From Actinomycetota bacterium (GTDB lineage Bacteria > Actinomycetota > Actinomycetes > Streptosporangiales > Streptosporangiaceae), in NCBI GenBank assembly GCA_003161205.1, contig PMOU01000480.1, positions 1 to 9,170 of the forward strand: a stretch of 9,170 nt of DNA, in the 5' to 3' direction. The notes below the pieces were generated by a model. The model was not told the origin of the DNA. It ran no database searches and was given only the letters and a program-made list of their open reading frames with translations. Numbering within the stretch: the first letter of the stretch is position 1; each line of letters begins with the position of its first letter. The translations under genes were made by a program, and so were the position numbers. Positions 5,999 to 9,170 of this stretch are shown here, piece after piece.

Positions 5999-6682
5999 TC
6001 AATCACTGGCGATCTGGCGCAGGGCGGCGAGGTCAATGATCGTGATGCGCCGCTGGCCGGTGCGGATGAATCCGCGCTGCCGCCAGTTACCAAGAGCCCG
6101 GGTGACGGTCGCGCGTGACGCGCCGGCCAGGCTGGCCAGCTCTTCCTGCGACAACGGCATCGCGATGTGGATTTCGCCGCCCGTTCCGGTCCCGTGCTGC
6201 CCCGCCAGGTCGAGCAGCAAAACGGCGAGCCGCTGCGCGCCACTGTTGACCGAACGCCTGCGCAGCATCGCGGCCGCATCCATCCAGCGTTGCGTGACGA
6301 CACGGCGGTAGGCGTGCGAGGCTCCCGGCTGAGAGTCCAGGAACGAGCTGAACCGGTCGTGCCCCACGATCAGCGAGCGCACCGTGTCCATGGCCTGAAC
6401 CGTTGCCATCCGGTATCCGGTGGACTCGCCTGCCATTTCCCCGACGATGTCGCCGTGACCCCGCAGCGCGAGTACCAGCTCTTGGCCCTCGCTGGTCACA
6501 GAAAGGATCTTCACCCAGCCCGTCACCAGGACGAACACGTGCGTGGCCGGCTCGCCTTCGATGCACATCGTCGCGCCAGGCGGGAACACGCTCATCCGGC
6601 CAAGAGCCGACAGGAGCGCTCGTTCGGCATCGGTAAGGAGACCCCAGAAGCCCTGGGGCGGTCCCATCGTGCGCTGATTCAT
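5999..6682 (-). CDS. Crp/Fnr-family transcriptional regulator
   Basis: A 227-residue two-domain regulator of normal family length. Residues about 22-125 are the cyclic-nucleotide-binding beta-roll: FPPGATMCIEGEPATHVFVLVTG, then GDIVGEMAGESTGYRMATVQA (78-98). In the phosphate-binding cassette Gly81-Glu82 and Arg91 are present, as in cAMP binders, but the Ser/Thr normally after Arg is Met92. No Cys cluster for an iron-sulfur centre is seen, so it is not a typical Fnr. Residues about 126-150 are the dimerisation helix and 175-220 the winged helix-turn-helix (LSQEELASLAGASRATVTRAL, with RRITIIDLAAL as the wing). The ATG at 6682 was preferred because GGTGA precedes it; a GTG at 6703 would add seven residues and has no ribosome-binding site. 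Convergent with the cyclase-like gene, whose product it may sense. Targets are unknown. Confidence 0.92.
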   Translation of the reverse strand: MNQRTMGPPQGFWGLLTDAERALLSALGRMSVFPPGATMCIEGEPATHVFVLVTGWVKILSVTSEGQELVLALRGHGDIVGEMAGESTGYRMATVQAMDTVRSLIVGHDRFSSFLDSQPGASHAYRRVVTQRWMDAAAMLRRRSVNSGAQRLAVLLLDLAGQHGTGTGGEIHIAMPLSQEELASLAGASRATVTRALGNWRQRGFIRTGQRRITIIDLAALRQIASD

Positions 6683-6788
6683 ATCACCGGGGAAAAGCCT
6701 CACGTGCCGGCAAGCGGGTCATATCCGGCCTTGGTTCTACGATGAGCCATCCGGGGATAGTTGACAAACGTCCAGGTAGGGCAGGCCT
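6683..6788. promoter_or_regulatory. Upstream region of the Crp/Fnr-type gene
   Basis: This 106-bp stretch should carry the regulator's promoter on the minus strand. A TTGTCA (6766-6761) is the best -35-like match, but no well-spaced TAnnnT follows it. No TGTGA-N6-TCACA-like Crp site is seen. One copy of a 12-bp direct repeat (6767-6778) lies here. Confidence 0.3.
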
Positions 6789-6855
6789 TTAGGCGCCGAG
6801 CAGGACCGCCAGCGTCCAGGCCAGGAAGCAGCCGGCGGTGATGAACGTCCAGGTA
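6767..6855. repeat. 12-bp direct repeat, two copies
   Basis: AACGTCCAGGTA occurs at 6767-6778 and again at 6844-6855, and similarity extends to 16 of 19 bases on the left side. The second copy is inside the coding part of the small broken gene (the TWTFI segment). The first is beyond its stop, so it may be a fragment of a local duplication. Confidence 0.5.
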
Positions 6856-7057
6856 TCAGCCAGGTGGACCCGCTCCCTGCGGATCCGGGCCGCGCCGAGC
6901 AGCAGGTTCACGCGGGTCCGCGCCGAGACGCAGCACGGAGGGCGAGAACGCGGCCTCCACGGCGATGCCAGGCCATCTCCGTGATGATTTCCTGGCCGGG
7001 CCCCCGATCTGGCAGCCTCATTGATTCCGCCGGTACAGCCAGGCTTGCGGCCATCAT
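6789..7057 (-). pseudogene. Small gene, apparently broken by two frameshifts
   Basis: No family is recognised. An ATG-ATG start at 7057 with GGAGG five bases upstream opens a 49-residue frame that stops at 6908. A different frame, with almost only G or C in third positions, ends at a TAA at 6789-6791 and encodes a hydrophobic tail, TWTFITAGCFLAWTLAVLLG, that looks like a membrane segment after a basic stretch. Joining them needs a passage through the third frame (EAAFSPSVLRLGAD) and two single extra bases, near 6960 and 6915, giving about 88 residues. The strong ribosome-binding site and biased codons argue that something here was coding. The joined reading is my inference; alternatives are a short intact 49-residue protein, or a remnant of a longer membrane protein. 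Confidence 0.35.
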
Positions 7058-7075
7058 TCTCGCCTCCGTGCGTGC

Positions 7076-7095
7076 GCTTAACCTTCGGGTTAAGC
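7076..7095. other. Perfect 8-bp hairpin with TTCG loop
   Basis: GCTTAACC-TTCG-GGTTAAGC is a perfect stem closed by C(TTCG)G, the very stable tetraloop when transcribed as plus-strand RNA. On the minus strand the loop reads CGAA. It lies eight bases upstream of the GGAGG of the small broken gene and about 85 bases downstream of the zinc ribbon stop. No T-run follows on either strand. It may act as a factor-independent stop, an RNA 3' end, or a leader structure. Confidence 0.55.
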
Positions 7096-7142
7096 CAATC
7101 AGGGGAGACAGCGATGAGCTGAGCCACATGAACCAGCACTCA

Positions 7143-7158
7143 TGCGTCACTTGACGCA
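7143..7158. promoter_or_regulatory. Candidate operator TGCGTCA-CT-TGACGCA
   Basis: A perfect inverted repeat with 7-bp arms and a 2-bp centre, lying between the zinc ribbon stop (7181) and the small broken gene (start 7057). A 2-base centre is too small for an RNA loop without opening stem pairs, so a dimeric protein-binding site is more likely than a terminator. The binder is unknown. Confidence 0.4.
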
Positions 7159-7180
7159 GAAGCCAGAAGCGGGCTGAGGA

Positions 7181-7405
7181 CTAGCCGCAGCCGCAGGCGC
7201 CGCCGCAGCAGCCCCCGCCGGAACCGGCGGAGCCGGGCGAACGATCACGGCCTGAGGCCAGGCCCGATACCGCGACCGCGGACAGGAGCTTGACCGTGTC
7301 GTCATGCCCTTGCGGGCAGGTGCACGGAGCCGATGACTCGGTCATCGGGCGGGTCAGCTCGAAGGTGTCACCACAGGCGCGGCAGCGGTACTCGTATCGG
7401 GGCAC
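7181..7405 (-). CDS. FmdB-type zinc ribbon protein
   Basis: A 74-residue soluble protein. Residues 1-50 match the FmdB/CxxC_CxxC_SSSS putative regulatory zinc ribbon: MPRYEYRCRACGDTFE with Cys8 and Cys11, then CTCPQGHDD with Cys28, Cys30 and His34, and VKLLSAVAVSG. In this actinomycete form the second knuckle carries His rather than a clean CxxC. The tail is Gly/Cys-rich (GGGCCGGACGCG), a common ending in these small proteins. The role is unknown; formamidase regulation is named for the family but poorly supported. The start is GTG, fixed by the conserved MPRYEYRC opening. No ribosome-binding site is obvious. It begins nine bases after the transporter's stop, so it is probably cotranscribed with it. 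Confidence 0.9.
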   Translation of the reverse strand: MPRYEYRCRACGDTFELTRPMTESSAPCTCPQGHDDTVKLLSAVAVSGLASGRDRSPGSAGSGGGCCGGACGCG

Positions 7406-7411
7406 GAGGGC

Positions 7412-7417
7412 AGTCTA
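7412..7417 (-). promoter_or_regulatory. Possible -10 element for a leaderless zinc ribbon transcript
   Basis: TAGACT on the minus strand fits the actinomycete -10 pattern TAnnnT and ends six bases before the GTG start, the spacing of leaderless promoters. Its first three bases are the transporter's TAG stop. No -35 match is seen, so the match may be chance. Confidence 0.25.
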
Positions 7418-9170
7418 CGCGCTGCCGCCCCGGCGAGGCGAGGCGGGATCACGCCTGGCCACCGAGGGGGCATCGTCCGTCACGGCCGGGGCATCGTCTG
7501 CCACGACGGGCGAAGCACCGTTCTGGGGGGTGAGGGCGTGCCCGTTCGGAATGATTCTCTTCTTGTGGTCCACCGGCGTCAGGGTGACCGCAGGAGCGTC
7601 CTTGTCATCGAAGTAGAACTGCTTGCCGCGCAGCAGCGACACCAGCGCGCCGATGACCGCCATGATCGCGGCCGCCGCTGAAGACGATCACCAGGCCGTG
7701 ATGGAACGGCGCGGAGATCAGGTTCGGGAAGAACTGCCTGCCGGTGAGTACCGCGACACTGTGCGCGGGCAGCTTGGACAGCACGTTGTAGGGCGCCAGC
7801 AGGTTCTGCACCGGGTTGTAGCCGAGCAGCGCGGCGAACATCGTGCTGACCGGCGGCAGGTGGCTGACGTGGGTGGCCACCGCGGCCGGCACGCCCTGGG
7901 CGATCAGCCCCCGGCTCAGGGTCTTGGGCAGGGTCGAGGCCAGCCCGGCGATCATCAGCGAGAAGAAGATCCCGATGGACAGGGCCATGCCGGAGTTCTG
8001 GAAGGTCGCCCGCATCCCCGACGCGGAACCGCGCTGGCTGGCCGGGACCGCGCTCATGATCGCGGAGGTGTTGGGGGAGGCGAACAGGCCCGAGCCGACC
8101 CCGTTGCCGAAGATCAGCAGCGCGAACACCCAGTAGGGGAAGACCATCAGGCAGCAGCATCAGCCCGACGAAGCACAGCCGCGGCCAGCAGCAGCCCGGA
8201 GGTGGCGAACAGCCGCGGCCCGTACCGGTCGGACAGGGTGCCGGAGATGGGCCCGGCAATCAGGAAGCCGGCGGTGAGCGGCAGCATGTAGATGCCGGCC
8301 CACAGCGGCGTCACCGTGAAGTCGTAGCCGTGCAGCGGCAGCCAAATGCCAGCCAGCCAGATGACCAGCATGAACTGCAGCCCGCCGCGCGCGATGGAGC
8401 CGAGCAGGCTGGCCGCGTTGCCGGCCGCGAAGGCCCTGATCTTGAACAGGCCCATCTGGAACATCGGCTCGGCGATCTTGGTCTCGAAGATGCAGAACGC
8501 GGTCAGCATCACCGTGCCGCCGATCAGGCCGCCGATGATCCACGGGTTGGTCCATCCGGTGGCGTGACCGCCGTAGGGCCGGATCCCGTAGGTGATGGCG
8601 ACGAGCAGCGAGCCGAGGCCCAGCGCGAACATGACGTTCCCGATCCAGTCGATCTTCGCGCGCTTGGTGGTCGCGATCTCGCGCAGGCTCTTGTACGCCC
8701 ACACCGTGCCGAACAGCCCGATCGGCACGTTCACCCAGAACACCAGGCGCCAGTTCACCGCGGCCAGCAGGCCGCCGAGCAGCAGCCCGACGAACTGCCC
8801 GGAGATCCCGGCGATCTGGTTGACGCCCAGCGCCATGCCGCGCTTGTTGGCCGGGAACGCGTCGGTCAAGATCGCGGCCGAGTTCGCCATCAGCATCGCG
8901 CCGCCGAAGGCCTGCCCGAACCGCCAGCCGATGAGCCACATCGCCCCGTGCGTACCGGTCAGCGGATCCAGGGACAAGGCGATCGAGGCCAGCGTGAAGA
9001 CGACGAAGCCCAGGTTGTAGATCTTCACCCGGCCGAACATGTCGCCCAGCCGGCCCAGCGTCACCACCAGCACGGACTGCACGAGCAGGTAGCCGATGAT
9101 CATCCACAGCAGGTATGTCACGTTGCCCGGGGTGAGCGGGTTCAGGTGGATGCCGCGGAAGATGGCCGGC
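7415..9170 (-). pseudogene. DHA2-type (14-TM) MFS drug-efflux transporter, frameshifted, 5' end outside window
   Basis: A proton-driven multidrug exporter of the EmrB/QacA type. The reading enters at the window edge (AIFRGIHLNPLTPGNVTYLLW) and shows motif A, GRLGDMFGRVKIY, motif C-like GLLLGGLLAAVNWRLVFWVN, and many membrane helices. It then needs three joins. Near 8178 the frame GLLLAAA moves to CFVGLMLLP. Near 8150 that moves to MVFPYWVFALLIFGNGVGSG, which runs on through SIGIFFSLMIAGLASTLPK and LLGYNPVQNLL to FHHGLVIVFS. Near 7670-7680 it moves to AAIMAVIGALVSLLRGKQF and a hydrophilic tail of about 60 residues (VADDAPAVTDDAP) to the TAG at 7415-7417. Each join is explained by one extra base, and three bring the frame back. 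Homologues read straight through these points as far as I recall. Either a pseudogene or sequence errors; the zinc ribbon gene follows by nine bases. Confidence 0.85.

Noticed and set aside
5956..6010. Terminator between the cyclase-like and Crp/Fnr-type genes
   Set aside because: The complementary arms are separated by 41 bases and one arm lies within the regulator's coding sequence.
6167..6745. A 192-residue plus-strand frame antisense to the Crp/Fnr-type gene
   Set aside because: It has no domain and is explained by codon bias of the real gene on the minus strand.
7660..8185. Programmed ribosomal frameshifting in the MFS gene
   Set aside because: Three sites without a clear slippery sequence, in a family that is normally read in one frame, make decay or sequence error much more likely.
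8160..9107. A 315-residue Arg/Asp-rich frame in the transporter region
   Set aside because: It is an off-frame shadow of the MFS gene, without hydrophobic segments or motifs.

Overview
The window looks like chromosomal DNA from a high-GC actinomycete (Streptomyces, Streptosporangium or Actinomadura type). The reasons are the G+C-rich third codon positions in most genes, frequent GTG starts, and a gene set typical of these bacteria: a MmyB-type XRE regulator, an XRE protein with a long C-terminal domain, a Crp/Fnr regulator, a DHA2-type MFS pump and an FmdB-type zinc ribbon. No genus can be named from the sequence alone.

Layout. Bases 1-218 hold tandem repeats and hairpins, and possibly the last codons of a plus-strand gene. 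Bases 219-2240 are a divergent pair: an aldo/keto reductase (minus) and a MmyB-family regulator (plus). A perfect hairpin at 2255-2272 closes that pair against the next, convergent operon. Bases 2277-4789 (minus) are a coupled two-gene operon, an XRE-family DNA-binding protein followed by a glycosyltransferase-like protein; its glycosyltransferase part is less G+C-rich than its surroundings. An A+T-rich intergenic region with dyads (4790-5063) separates it from a divergent class III nucleotide-cyclase-like gene (5064-5933, plus). That gene converges on a Crp/Fnr-type regulator (5999-6682, minus). Bases 6789-7057 look like a small broken gene. Bases 7181-7405 encode the zinc ribbon protein, directly downstream of an MFS drug-efflux transporter (7415 to beyond 9170, minus) that is interrupted by three apparent single-base insertions.

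How the genes may work together. The reductase and the MmyB regulator form a familiar regulator/target pair. The most interesting block is 2277-6682: an XRE sensor-like protein with a glycosyltransferase-like partner, set divergently to a cyclase-like protein whose neighbour carries a cyclic-nucleotide-binding fold. A local nucleotide-signal circuit (cyclase-like synthase, Crp-type receptor) is a reasonable hypothesis. It is inferred from gene content and position only. The cyclase-like protein keeps both metal-site Asp positions but has Asp where active cyclases usually have the transition-state Asn, so its activity is uncertain.

The 6.8-8.2 kb region has up to five apparent single-base insertions, all in the same direction. 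This means either real gene decay or sequence error.
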